Shown: one piece after another, positions 7,875-15,350 of the stretch
Numbering within the stretch: position 1 is the stretch's first letter
Layout: the number at the start of each line of letters is the position of its first letter
Assembly (NCBI GenBank): GCA_015493745.1
Contig: WGCN01000137.1
Span: 1 to 35,323, forward strand
Source: Calditrichales bacterium
GTDB lineage: Bacteria > Calditrichota > Calditrichia > Calditrichales > J004
Direction of reading: 5' to 3'
Length of the DNA: 35,323 nt
The notes under the pieces: model-generated
What the model was told of the DNA's origin: nothing
Database searches by the model: none
Seen by the model: only the letters and a program-made list of their open reading frames with translations
Made by a program: the position numbers and the translations under genes

Positions 7875-8861
7875 TTAACGGCTTTGCCGGATCAGCAAAA
7901 AGACAAAAAACGGTCCGCCGAGAAAGGCGGTGATGATGCCCACGGGTATTTCCGCCGGAGCGATGAGCATGCGGGCGATGGTGTCGCTCAATCCCAGAAA
8001 CAAACCGCCCAGCATCAGGGCGCCCCAGAAGACATATTTGTGGCCGGCACCGAACATCATGCGTATCATGTGCGGGATCACCAGCCCCACAAAACCGATC
8101 GGCCCGGCCAGAGCCACATAAAAGCCGGCCAGAACCGCGCCGAATACCAGCGACCTTTTCTGCAGCCGCTCCACATCCACCCCCTTGCTTTGGGCCAGTT
8201 CCTCGCCGGTCAGCAGTACATTGAAATGGCGGTAGTGAAAAAGGTAATAGGCGGCACCGGAAAGGGTAAGGCCCAGGGCGGTCAGGGGATAGGCCCATCC
8301 GGCCACATCCAGCGCGCCCATCACCCAGCGCATCATCTTAAAGGTTTCCGTAAAGTCGGCCAGATAATGGATCAGCATATTCATGGCTGAGAAGAAAAAG
8401 CTGAAAGCCACACCCAGCAGAATGATGCTGTACATGGAGGCCTGTTTCCAATAGCGGCTGAAGAAGAAAATCAGTCCGATGGCCGTCAGACTGCCCGCGA
8501 TGGAAAAAAGCGCCACGGAGGAGATAAAACCCACGGAGTACACCAGTCCTAACTTAAGAGCCAAGACAGCGCCCAAAGCCCCCCCGGAGGAAACCCCCAG
8601 TGTATAGGGCGATGCCAGGGCGTTGCGTAACACCACCTGGTACACCGCCCCCACCAGCGCCAGCCCCGCTCCAACCGACCAGGCAAAAATGATCCGCGGG
8701 AGACGAATCTGCACAAGAATCAGACGATCAAGACTTTCGCTGTCATTCAGGGCATTTACAAGGCTTATCTTGTGGCTGCCCATAAAAGGGAAAACCAACA
8801 TCAGCAAAGCAAACAGCAGCATCCAGTAAGGAAAAAAACGCCGCGAAAAAAATCTGTCCAT
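7875..8861 (-). CDS. FecCD/BtuC-family ABC transporter permease
   Basis: A 328-residue polytopic membrane protein of the family that imports iron-siderophores, haem or cobalamin. Visible signatures are IRLPRIIFAWSVGAGLALVGAVYQ with LASPYTLGVSSGGALGA near the N-terminus, and GPIGFVGLVIPHMIR near residue 250, the conserved BtuC segment that contacts the ATPase. About 9-10 hydrophobic segments can be counted, matching the family. No ATPase, substrate-binding protein or TonB receptor lies beside it, and no cobalamin riboswitch is evident upstream, so the substrate is open. The his promoter region follows its stop. No clear Shine-Dalgarno is seen before the start. Confidence 0.88.
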   Translation of the reverse strand: MDRFFSRRFFPYWMLLFALLMLVFPFMGSHKISLVNALNDSESLDRLILVQIRLPRIIFAWSVGAGLALVGAVYQVVLRNALASPYTLGVSSGGALGAVLALKLGLVYSVGFISSVALFSIAGSLTAIGLIFFFSRYWKQASMYSIILLGVAFSFFFSAMNMLIHYLADFTETFKMMRWVMGALDVAGWAYPLTALGLTLSGAAYYLFHYRHFNVLLTGEELAQSKGVDVERLQKRSLVFGAVLAGFYVALAGPIGFVGLVIPHMIRMMFGAGHKYVFWGALMLGGLFLGLSDTIARMLIAPAEIPVGIITAFLGGPFFVFLLIRQSR

Positions 8862-8910
8862 ATTTTTTAGGGAACCCGTTGGAAAATGTGTAATTTACCT
8901 TTAAGCGGAA

Positions 8911-8944
8911 CATCAAAAGGAGACAGAAACTTTACTTTTTGATG
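8911..8944. other. Inverted repeat in a divergent intergenic region
   Basis: CATCAAAA and TTTTGATG form a perfect 8-base inverted repeat separated by 18 bases, between the divergently transcribed FecCD permease and the small membrane protein. It could be an operator or an mRNA hairpin; nothing else in the region identifies it. Confidence 0.3.
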
Positions 8945-8999
8945 ACCGCGACGAAACAGAAAACAGCGAAATTGCTGAAAAAGAAAGAAAGGCCCTGTC

Positions 9000-9284
9000 A
9001 TGGAATTTTTATTAGTACCTATTTTATTCGGTGGCGCCATTTTTTTACTGGGTATTGGTAAATTTATCGGCGGAAAAGACCTGAACAGCTCCTGCTCCTC
9101 GGGTGACCATCTCAAGGATTACGGACATGATGACGCCTCCTGCGGCGCCTGCGCCAACGAAGATGTTAAGTTCTACATCTCCAAGGATGATCCGGGGTTT
9201 GACCGGGTCGCTTCCCTGGGCTACCCCAACCGGGAAAAACGGTTTATCGACAAGCTGGACTTTAAACCCGACCGTTTTAAATAG
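9000..9284 (+). CDS. Small membrane-anchored cysteine-containing protein, NqrM-like layout
   Basis: A 94-residue protein with one N-terminal hydrophobic helix (about residues 3-20) followed by a polar tail with Cys32, Cys48 and Cys51 (the last two as CGAC). This resembles in outline the NqrM/DUF539 family, small one-helix proteins with a post-membrane Cys cluster that assist iron insertion into the Na+-NQR complex. The tail after residue 55 (KFYISKDDPGFDRVASLGYP) is longer than in NqrM and is not recognised. No nqr genes are in the window, so the link is tentative. An AAAGG Shine-Dalgarno precedes the ATG by seven bases. The stop lies in a hairpin shared with the convergent GH13 gene. Confidence 0.6.
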   Translation: MEFLLVPILFGGAIFLLGIGKFIGGKDLNSSCSSGDHLKDYGHDDASCGACANEDVKFYISKDDPGFDRVASLGYPNREKRFIDKLDFKPDRFK

Positions 9285-9291
9285 AACGGTC
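9270..9291. terminator. Bidirectional hairpin between convergent genes
   Basis: GACCGTT and AACGGTC form a perfect 7-bp stem with an 8-base loop. It contains the stop codon of the plus-strand gene and touches the stop of the minus-strand gene, whose ends are only six bases apart. Flanking U-runs are weak (TATTTC on the plus strand), so termination strength is uncertain. Confidence 0.4.
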
Positions 9292-11678
9292 TATTTCAGC
9301 AACAGCACCTGACCCTGATACGGCCCGATCGTCACTTCCAGCACCGGCGTCAGCAGTGAATATTTTTTGGCATTATACATGGCAATCACGCTATTGATGG
9401 TGATATCACCGGGAAATTCCAGTGTCACCACCTGTTCCTTATCGCTTTTATTTAAGATGACCAACAGCCGCTCCCGCAAATCCGTGCGCAAATAGGCATA
9501 CACATCCTTTGTAACGTAAAGCGGACGAAAATCCCCGTATCTTAAGGCCGAGTGGTCGGTGCGCATTTTCACCAGCTTGCTTACATTCTTCAGGTGCTGC
9601 CGCTCCTCCTTAGAGAGCTTATCGTCAAAGCGCATCATGCGACGGTTATCGGGATCGGCCGCGCCGGTCATGCCGATTTCATCGCCGTAGTACAGAACCG
9701 GTATTCCGGGAATGGTCAGCATATACATCATATAGAGCCGGGCTTTTTTATAACTGCGCGGATCATCCACCCGCGGCGGCTTTGTCCAGCCGATTTCGGC
9801 GGCATCGGCGCCCCGGGGAATATCATGCTCGGCCAGAGCCATAAAACGTACCTTGTCATGGCTATCCATCAGGTTACCCATTTTATGATCCATGCCAAAA
9901 ACAGACAGCCCCTTCATGATTTCCAGATTCAGGTCACGGAAATCACCCTCCTTTTCCGTAAAGGTGGGAATCGCCACATCATACAGGGGAAAATCAAATT
10001 GGGCATCCAGTTGCCCGTTGTTGACATAGGAGGCGATCAAATCATAGGAACCGAAGGATTCGCCAATCTGAAACAGGGGTGTTTCCCGGCCGGGGTTGAT
10101 GCGTTCCTTGATTTTTCGGGTCAGGGTGCGCCAAAAGGTATTGGGCACATGCTTTACGGCATCCTGACGGAAACCGTCCAGATCAAAGGTTTGCAGCCAC
10201 CAGATGGCATCTTCGGTCACCTGTTCCAACGCCTGCGGGGACCCCTGATAATCGAAAGAGGGCAGGAAGGGTTCAAACCAGGTGGTTAGCCGGTGAGCGT
10301 CCCACTGACGCAGGTTAAGACTGCCATCGGGCAGTCTCAGTTTTCCGAACCATTCCGGATGCTCCACGTAATAGGGGTGGTTTTTATGCACATGATTGGA
10401 AACAAAATCGAGGATCACCTTCAGACCGTGCTTATGGGCCGCCGCCGTAACCTCTTTCAGTAGATCGGTACTGCCAAAACGTTCATCCACGGCACGGGGC
10501 AATACCGGCCAATAGCCGTGATAGCCGCTGTACCAGCGCCGGGGTTCAAGATATTCCTGCCAGGCGTCACGGGGATTTTGGTTTAAGGGAGAAATCCAGA
10601 GAACATTGACTCCCAAATCGTTGAAATAGCCGGCTTCTATTTTTTGCAGCAGGCCCTGCAAATCACCGCCCATAAAGTTGACCTTGTCGGACAAGCCCTT
10701 ATGTATCACCTTTTTATTATTGGAGGGGTCGCCATCGGCAAAACGGTCGACAAACAGGGAATAGATTACGGCATCATTCCAGTCAAAGGGATGCTTTTTC
10801 AGACCGGCGACTTCGCCATCCACAAAACGTACTTTTTTAAATTCGCTGCCGCCGTCCCGGAACTGCAAAGCGACCCACATGGTGGAACGCCCCGGGAACT
10901 GCTTCTTTCTCAGCAATACCTGCAACCGGTCGCTGCCCAGGATATAATTGCTGGTATCCAACAGCTGTTTGTTAAAAATAACAAAAACCCGGCGCGGCTT
11001 CCGTTTGACTTTACCTTCCTCATGAATGCGGAAAGAGGTAATGATATTATCCCTTTTTTTGGAATGGCTGTCATAGTAGAGGGCGTAACGCGCCTTAAGG
11101 GCCGGAACGGACAGTACGGAGTTGTACTCGCCAAAAGGGTTTAGGATTTTCCTTTTATTTCCCGGGTCCAGCACCTCCCGGCCATTTACCTGAAAGCGGT
11201 ATTCATAACGCCCCGCATCCAGAGCCAGGTGCCGTTCATAGCGTTTTTTTACCGTATTGTACTCCATAAACGGACTGTTACGGTTCCAATCGTTAAAGGA
11301 ACCGATCACCCGCACCTTCAATCCCGGTTTGCGCGAGGGATAGCTTAACAGAAGGTGCTGCTTTTTCTTTACATTGACCGGTATGTAATAACTTTTTTTA
11401 CGGTATTTAAAATTAAAATAGGTGGCTCCCTGAAAGGAACTGTCGGCCGTTAAGACAACCGCTCCCTGTTCCGGCAGGTATTGCACGGCCAGTTCCGGGC
11501 TTTGCCCCAGTTCAATGCGGTGATCCGGCGCGTAAAACAGATCGTCAATCAAAAGGGTATCCGTTACCCCGGCCGTTAATCCGATGGGATCAAATTCATC
11601 GGTAATGGTAAAACGTTCCCTGGAGCAGGAAAGTACCGTCAACAGCACCGTGATGAGAAGCAAATGTAATTTATACAT
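9291..11678 (-). CDS. GH13 alpha-amylase-family lipoprotein with N-terminal starch/glycogen-binding-like domain
   Basis: A 795-residue protein beginning with a lipoprotein signal (MYKLHLLLITVLLTVLSC), so it is probably membrane-anchored outside the cytoplasm. Residues about 115-190 resemble a CBM48/AMPK glycogen-binding fold (VRVIGSFNDWNRNSPF, RYEYRFQVNG). The GH13 barrel follows from about 300: VIYSLFVDRFADGDP, region I DFVSNHVH (about 423), region II GFRQDAVKH with the nucleophile Asp (about 504), region III FQIGESFG with the acid/base Glu (about 538) and region IV MDSHDKVRF (about 606). A beta-rich C-terminal domain ends in QVLLLK. The layout suggests a neopullulanase/cyclomaltodextrinase-like maltodextrin hydrolase. 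The Met at 11678 was chosen over an upstream one because of the signal peptide and the GAGG ribosome site. Confidence 0.88.
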   Translation of the reverse strand: MYKLHLLLITVLLTVLSCSRERFTITDEFDPIGLTAGVTDTLLIDDLFYAPDHRIELGQSPELAVQYLPEQGAVVLTADSSFQGATYFNFKYRKKSYYIPVNVKKKQHLLLSYPSRKPGLKVRVIGSFNDWNRNSPFMEYNTVKKRYERHLALDAGRYEYRFQVNGREVLDPGNKRKILNPFGEYNSVLSVPALKARYALYYDSHSKKRDNIITSFRIHEEGKVKRKPRRVFVIFNKQLLDTSNYILGSDRLQVLLRKKQFPGRSTMWVALQFRDGGSEFKKVRFVDGEVAGLKKHPFDWNDAVIYSLFVDRFADGDPSNNKKVIHKGLSDKVNFMGGDLQGLLQKIEAGYFNDLGVNVLWISPLNQNPRDAWQEYLEPRRWYSGYHGYWPVLPRAVDERFGSTDLLKEVTAAAHKHGLKVILDFVSNHVHKNHPYYVEHPEWFGKLRLPDGSLNLRQWDAHRLTTWFEPFLPSFDYQGSPQALEQVTEDAIWWLQTFDLDGFRQDAVKHVPNTFWRTLTRKIKERINPGRETPLFQIGESFGSYDLIASYVNNGQLDAQFDFPLYDVAIPTFTEKEGDFRDLNLEIMKGLSVFGMDHKMGNLMDSHDKVRFMALAEHDIPRGADAAEIGWTKPPRVDDPRSYKKARLYMMYMLTIPGIPVLYYGDEIGMTGAADPDNRRMMRFDDKLSKEERQHLKNVSKLVKMRTDHSALRYGDFRPLYVTKDVYAYLRTDLRERLLVILNKSDKEQVVTLEFPGDITINSVIAMYNAKKYSLLTPVLEVTIGPYQGQVLLLK

Positions 11679-11782
11679 AAAAAAGCCTCGTGTTTTCAGA
11701 GATGTACCATGCGGACTGAGGATAATATAAAAAATTAGCCCATACGGAAAAATCATGTTAAAACAGGATGCTTTCCGCCGGA

Positions 11783-12580
11783 CTAATCCGCCTTCAGTTC
11801 GACAACCGTGCCTTCATTGCTACGGATATTGAATACAATATTGTTTTCAAATATGAGATATTGCCCTTTTATACCGTTTAGTTTGGCACTAAACGAAGGT
11901 GTTTTGGAAAGGTTCAGACTAACGACTTTTTCCGGATAGGCCATAACCGGATATTCGATTCGGGTGATTTCTTTTTTTCCTTCCAAAAAATAGGCCCGCA
12001 CCTCTTCAGGAATGTAGGCTTTTAACTCTTCCCGTAATTTATACAGGTCTGTGGCCGATATTTCATTCCTGAGCATGCGCCGCCAGTTGGTCTTATCGGC
12101 CACATGCCGCTTTAGAGCCACCTCGGTGATGCCGGCCAGGTAGCGGTTAGGGGCTTCCACAATCTCCAGGGCGGCACTGGCGCCCTGATCGATCCAGCGC
12201 ATGGGTATCTGGGTTTTACGGGTAACCCCCACCTTGGCATTGCTGGACAAGGCCAGATAGACGATATGCGGTTTGAGCTGCACCTCTTTCTCATAGGCCA
12301 GATCCCTGTCCTCGATATCCAGGTGGGCCGTGGACAGCTCGGGACGCATCACCCAGTCGCCAACATCGGGTTGTTGATAGAAACAATCATAACAATAACC
12401 CTGGCGGAATATTTTTTTTGAGCTTCCGCAGGAAAGACAACGGTATCCCTTGAATTTTATGGAAAGGGTTCGGCCGATCAACGCATTCATGTCCAACCGT
12501 CCGCTTCCACCGGTCAGAAAATAATGAACCGGAGTCTCAAATTCTGTTTCCATTTTTGTTAGTACATCTTCAAAAAGCAT
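11783..12580 (-). CDS. DUF2797 family protein
   Basis: A 265-residue protein recognisable as DUF2797, function unknown, from HIVYLALSSNAKVGVTRKTQIPMRWIDQGA and VADKTNWRRML. A zinc-ribbon-like motif is present at Cys48, Cys51, Cys63 and Cys66 (CLSCG...GYCYDC). In many family members a second Cys/His cluster follows (of the form CDxC...PExCH...C); here the corresponding stretch GDWVMRPELSTAHLD and the following residues contain no cysteine, so that site seems lost. A GAGG ribosome site precedes the ATG. It lies 104 bases upstream of the GH13 gene on the same strand and may share its transcript. Confidence 0.8.
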   Translation of the reverse strand: MLFEDVLTKMETEFETPVHYFLTGGSGRLDMNALIGRTLSIKFKGYRCLSCGSSKKIFRQGYCYDCFYQQPDVGDWVMRPELSTAHLDIEDRDLAYEKEVQLKPHIVYLALSSNAKVGVTRKTQIPMRWIDQGASAALEIVEAPNRYLAGITEVALKRHVADKTNWRRMLRNEISATDLYKLREELKAYIPEEVRAYFLEGKKEITRIEYPVMAYPEKVVSLNLSKTPSFSAKLNGIKGQYLIFENNIVFNIRSNEGTVVELKAD

Positions 12581-12635
12581 AATACCTCAAGAAAAGCTAT
12601 GGCACCGAAAAAAGAATATACTCCCCTCCTCTCAT

Positions 12636-12659
12636 AAAAAAAAGAGAAAGCTTTCCTCT
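12636..12659 (-). terminator. Probable intrinsic terminator after the methyltransferase gene
   Basis: On the minus strand AGAGGAA-AGCT-TTCTCT, a short stem with one bulged base, is followed by eight T residues, 8-30 bases after the stop of the methyltransferase gene. Confidence 0.5.
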
Positions 12660-12667
12660 GGTTGACT

Positions 12668-13396
12668 TTACGATCTTTTTTTAAACAAAGCCTGTTTAAA
12701 CAGCTTCCATGTTCCCTTCAGGGAGTCTATTTTTTTCATCTTACCTAAAAAAGTGTCCGGATGTATCAGTGCCGGAGGGATAAAGTCCCGCTCCACACTG
12801 TGGCCTTCTTTCAGGGACAGGTCGGACAGCCGTGATTGACTTACGAACAAAAGAGTATTTTGCTTGTACCAACTGGGAATCATGGTTTCGTTCCATATTG
12901 CGGGGCGGATCAGGTCAAGAGCCACAAAACCTTCTTCCTGAAACTTCAAGGCCCAATATTCCGGCCACTGCTCGTTAACATGGTGCATTCCCCCCTGGAA
13001 GGGGATGGCCGCCGAAAATAACACAAAATCCGATGCTCCCGTCAGCATCTTTACAAAGCGTGTCGCGGACTCCGGCGCAAGATGTTCGGCCACTTCCAGG
13101 GAGATGGCCAGGTCAAAGCGACGCTCCAAGGCTTCCAACTCCTCAAGATTATGCCGCCGGAAGTCCCCGGCGGGTATGCAGAGTTTCTCCTCGCTTACCC
13201 AAGGTCCGTCGATGCCTGCAACCTCCGTTACCCCCTTCTTTTTTAGCACCGAGAGAAACGTCCCTATACCGCATCCGATATCCACCGCGGATTTTACCGG
13301 CGGTATAACGTCGAACAACAGATCGAATATCACATCCGCGGCGTAGACTTTTTTTTCATACCATTTTTCATAAAACGGTTGTTCGTATTTCTTCAT
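12668..13396 (-). CDS. Class I SAM-dependent methyltransferase
   Basis: A 242-residue protein with the Rossmann methyltransferase core. Motif I is VDIGCGIGTF (residues 38-47), the acidic end of strand 2 is GIDGPW, and motif IV is FDLAISLEVAEHL. The segment FSAAIPFQGGMHHVNEQWPEYW is typical of small-molecule or polysaccharide-associated methyltransferases of the Methyltransf_11/23 type. The substrate cannot be inferred and the neighbours give no clear clue. The C-terminus is strongly basic (KLFKQALFKKRS). A GGAGG-like ribosome site lies just upstream of the ATG. Confidence 0.82.
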   Translation of the reverse strand: MKKYEQPFYEKWYEKKVYAADVIFDLLFDVIPPVKSAVDIGCGIGTFLSVLKKKGVTEVAGIDGPWVSEEKLCIPAGDFRRHNLEELEALERRFDLAISLEVAEHLAPESATRFVKMLTGASDFVLFSAAIPFQGGMHHVNEQWPEYWALKFQEEGFVALDLIRPAIWNETMIPSWYKQNTLLFVSQSRLSDLSLKEGHSVERDFIPPALIHPDTFLGKMKKIDSLKGTWKLFKQALFKKRS

Positions 13397-13509
13397 ACCT
13401 TATTTTCCTCCCTGAACTTAGACAGTGATGACCCGTTTATACCACGACCCCCGCAAAAAAGTATTAGCCTTTACAGGCGGGATAGAGAGCGGCTTACTCC
13501 ACGTTGCCT

Positions 13510-13538
13510 TAAACAACAACATCAGGATAGAGTATACT
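13510..13538 (+). promoter_or_regulatory. Candidate promoter of tRNA-Thr
   Basis: TAAACA and TATACT are spaced 17 bases apart, about 70 bases upstream of the tRNA. TATACT is close to a consensus -10; the -35 match is weaker (4 of 6). Confidence 0.4.
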
Positions 13539-13610
13539 AAACTCAGCTTTTTATTTCCAATGGATTGCTTTAACAAAAATAAACCGTTAAATTTGGCATC
13601 TTTATTCAAA

Positions 13611-13683
<73 letters not shown>

Positions 13684-13773
13684 CTTTTTTATTTACCCCC
13701 GGCAAACATATTATTGAACCATCATTGCCGGCAGCTCAAAATGTATACTCCGGGCTGACATTGGTTTTACTTT

Positions 13774-13802
13774 TTGAGTTTGAACACTTTCTCCGATATC
13801 TT
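13774..13802 (+). promoter_or_regulatory. Candidate promoter of the alkyltransferase-like gene
   Basis: TTGAGT and TATCTT are spaced exactly 17 bases apart, about 70 bases upstream of the start codon at 13873 and downstream of the tRNA T-run. Confidence 0.4.
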
Positions 13803-13872
13803 AGGGCCATGATTACCCGGTTCCCTTTTCCCGGAAACAAGATTCCCCTATGACAAAAAAAAGTACTGTATC

Positions 13873-14184
13873 ATGAGCAGATACCAGACCATCTACTCCT
13901 TAGTAAAATCCATTCCCCCCGGCCGGGTGTGCACATATGGCGCCATTGCCGCCATGCTGCCCGGAGTAACGGCACGCATGGTGGGTTATGCCCTGCACGC
14001 CGGCCCCCGCGAGGAGGAAATCCCCTGGTGGCGGGTCATAAATGGCCGCGGAACCATAAGCCTGCCGCCTCATGCCGGTGGAGAGGCGCAGGCCGCTTTG
14101 TTGAAAAACGAAGGGGTAACCTTTGCCGCGAACGGCCGTATTGATCTGGAACGCTATCTCTGGCAGCCTGCCGCTAACCATTAA
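13873..14184 (+). CDS. Alkyltransferase-like (Atl) DNA-binding protein of the MGMT family
   Basis: A 103-residue protein covering only the C-terminal DNA-binding domain of O6-alkylguanine-DNA alkyltransferases. The helix-turn-helix region PPGRVCTYGAIAAMLPG and the Arg-finger segment ARMVGYAL (Arg35) are present. At the active site the usual P-C-H-R-V is P-W-W-R-V: Trp52 replaces the methyl-accepting Cys, as in known Atl proteins, and Trp53 replaces the His. It should therefore bind alkylated guanine and flag it for nucleotide excision repair rather than repair it itself. The next gene starts 16 bases downstream, so the two are probably co-transcribed. Confidence 0.88.
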   Translation: MSRYQTIYSLVKSIPPGRVCTYGAIAAMLPGVTARMVGYALHAGPREEEIPWWRVINGRGTISLPPHAGGEAQAALLKNEGVTFAANGRIDLERYLWQPAANH

Positions 14185-14200
14185 ACCGAGGAAGAACCCC

Positions 14201-15175
14201 ATGCGTTTTATTAAAGCTTTTTTCGTTTTCATCGCAATTTTCACCCCCCTGAGGGCCATTGAACTGATCGACGGCACGGAGCTGGTTTTTGCCGACTCGG
14301 CCGCCGCCGCCGCTTTGGTTATTACGGATGATGACTATATGCAACGTATCTCCGCCTATGACCGCAGCGCCTCCCTGCGCACGGACCGGGAGGTAAGCGT
14401 GGCGGAATACAAGCAGCATTTGGCCCGGAACGTCCGTAACTGGCCGGACAGCCTGAAAACCATGTTTGAACAATTCGCCCGCAATCACCATGCGCAACTG
14501 CAGGCCCTGCAACTCAACCTGCCCGGAAAAATCATCCTCATCCACACCAGCGGCGACGAGGTGGGCGGCGTTAGTGTGGCCTATACCCGTATGAACACCA
14601 TAGTCTATACCGACCTCATGCTGGCCGGGGCACCCAAAGCGGCCCTGGAAAACACCTTTATCCATGAGATATTTCATGTCTATTCCCGGCATAACCGCGA
14701 TATGCGGAGCCGTTTTTACGAGATAATCGGTTTTGAAATCGGACCGGAGCTTACCCTGCCCCAGGACTGGTTCGAACGCCACATCACCAATCCCGACGCG
14801 CCGGAGATGAACTGCTACGCCACCCTGCCCACCGAAGAAGGAGCGGTACGGGTTGCCCCCTTCATCTATGCCACCCGGCCCGTCTATGACGTTAGCAAAC
14901 CGGGAGGGATTTTTCAAAGCCTGAGTTTTGTGTTGCTGCGCGTGGAAGAGAAAAACGGCCAAATTATACCTATCATGGAAAAAGGCCGGCCACTGATGAT
15001 AAACGCGTATAAAACCCCGGCCTTTTGGAAGATGGTCGGTACCAACACCAACTACGTCATTCATCCCGAGGAGATCATGGCCAGCAATTTTACCTTTCTG
15101 GTAACGGGCAAAAAGGACTTACCCAACCCCGAAATCATTGAAAAGATGAAAAAGATTTTTCTGAATAAACAATAG
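14201..15175 (+). CDS. Secreted putative zinc metallopeptidase (HExxH)
   Basis: A 324-residue protein with a signal peptide (MRFIKAFFVFIAIFTPLRA, then IELIDG), so it is probably periplasmic or secreted. It contains the zinc motif HEIFHVYSRHN near residue 156, and a downstream HPEEIMASNF near residue 288; the Glu of such HPEEI.A.NF segments often supplies the third zinc ligand in gluzincin-type peptidases. No named family is recognised. A longer open frame starts at 14123, inside the Atl gene, but the Met at 14201 has a GAGGAAG ribosome site and the signal peptide. It follows the Atl gene closely, with no evident functional link. Confidence 0.72.
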   Translation: MRFIKAFFVFIAIFTPLRAIELIDGTELVFADSAAAAALVITDDDYMQRISAYDRSASLRTDREVSVAEYKQHLARNVRNWPDSLKTMFEQFARNHHAQLQALQLNLPGKIILIHTSGDEVGGVSVAYTRMNTIVYTDLMLAGAPKAALENTFIHEIFHVYSRHNRDMRSRFYEIIGFEIGPELTLPQDWFERHITNPDAPEMNCYATLPTEEGAVRVAPFIYATRPVYDVSKPGGIFQSLSFVLLRVEEKNGQIIPIMEKGRPLMINAYKTPAFWKMVGTNTNYVIHPEEIMASNFTFLVTGKKDLPNPEIIEKMKKIFLNKQ

Positions 15176-15261
15176 CGGATGGGGACTCCCCTTCACCGGG
15201 AAAGCCGGGGCATCAAAACGATCTTTCGGCATTATAGACGAAAGTCATCAGTGTTTGCGTC

Positions 15262-15299
15262 AAAAAAAATATCCCCCCACGTTTTGCGGTGGGGGGATA
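15262..15299 (-). terminator. Strong intrinsic terminator of the M6 protease gene
   Basis: On the minus strand TATCCCCCCAC and GTGGGGGGATA form an 11-bp stem with an 8-base loop, followed by eight T residues, about 50 bases after the protease stop. The opposite strand lacks a U-run, so the terminator works in one direction. Confidence 0.9.
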
Positions 15300-15350
15300 G
15301 AAATGAAAGTTCAAGGACTGAAACAGATACCCTACGAAAGGGAGGGCTCC

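Noticed and set aside
8862-8999. Cobalamin riboswitch before the FecCD permease
   Set aside because: No B12-box-like element or suitable length of structured leader was found; only a single inverted repeat is present.
9552-10289. Long plus-strand ORF opposite the GH13 gene, and similar antisense ORFs opposite the his genes
   Set aside because: They are frame shadows of well-supported genes, with low-complexity, His- and Gln-rich translations and no ribosome sites.
14123-14200. An upstream start for the secreted metallopeptidase inside the Atl gene
   Set aside because: It would bury the signal peptide; the Met at 14201 has a good ribosome site and begins the signal.
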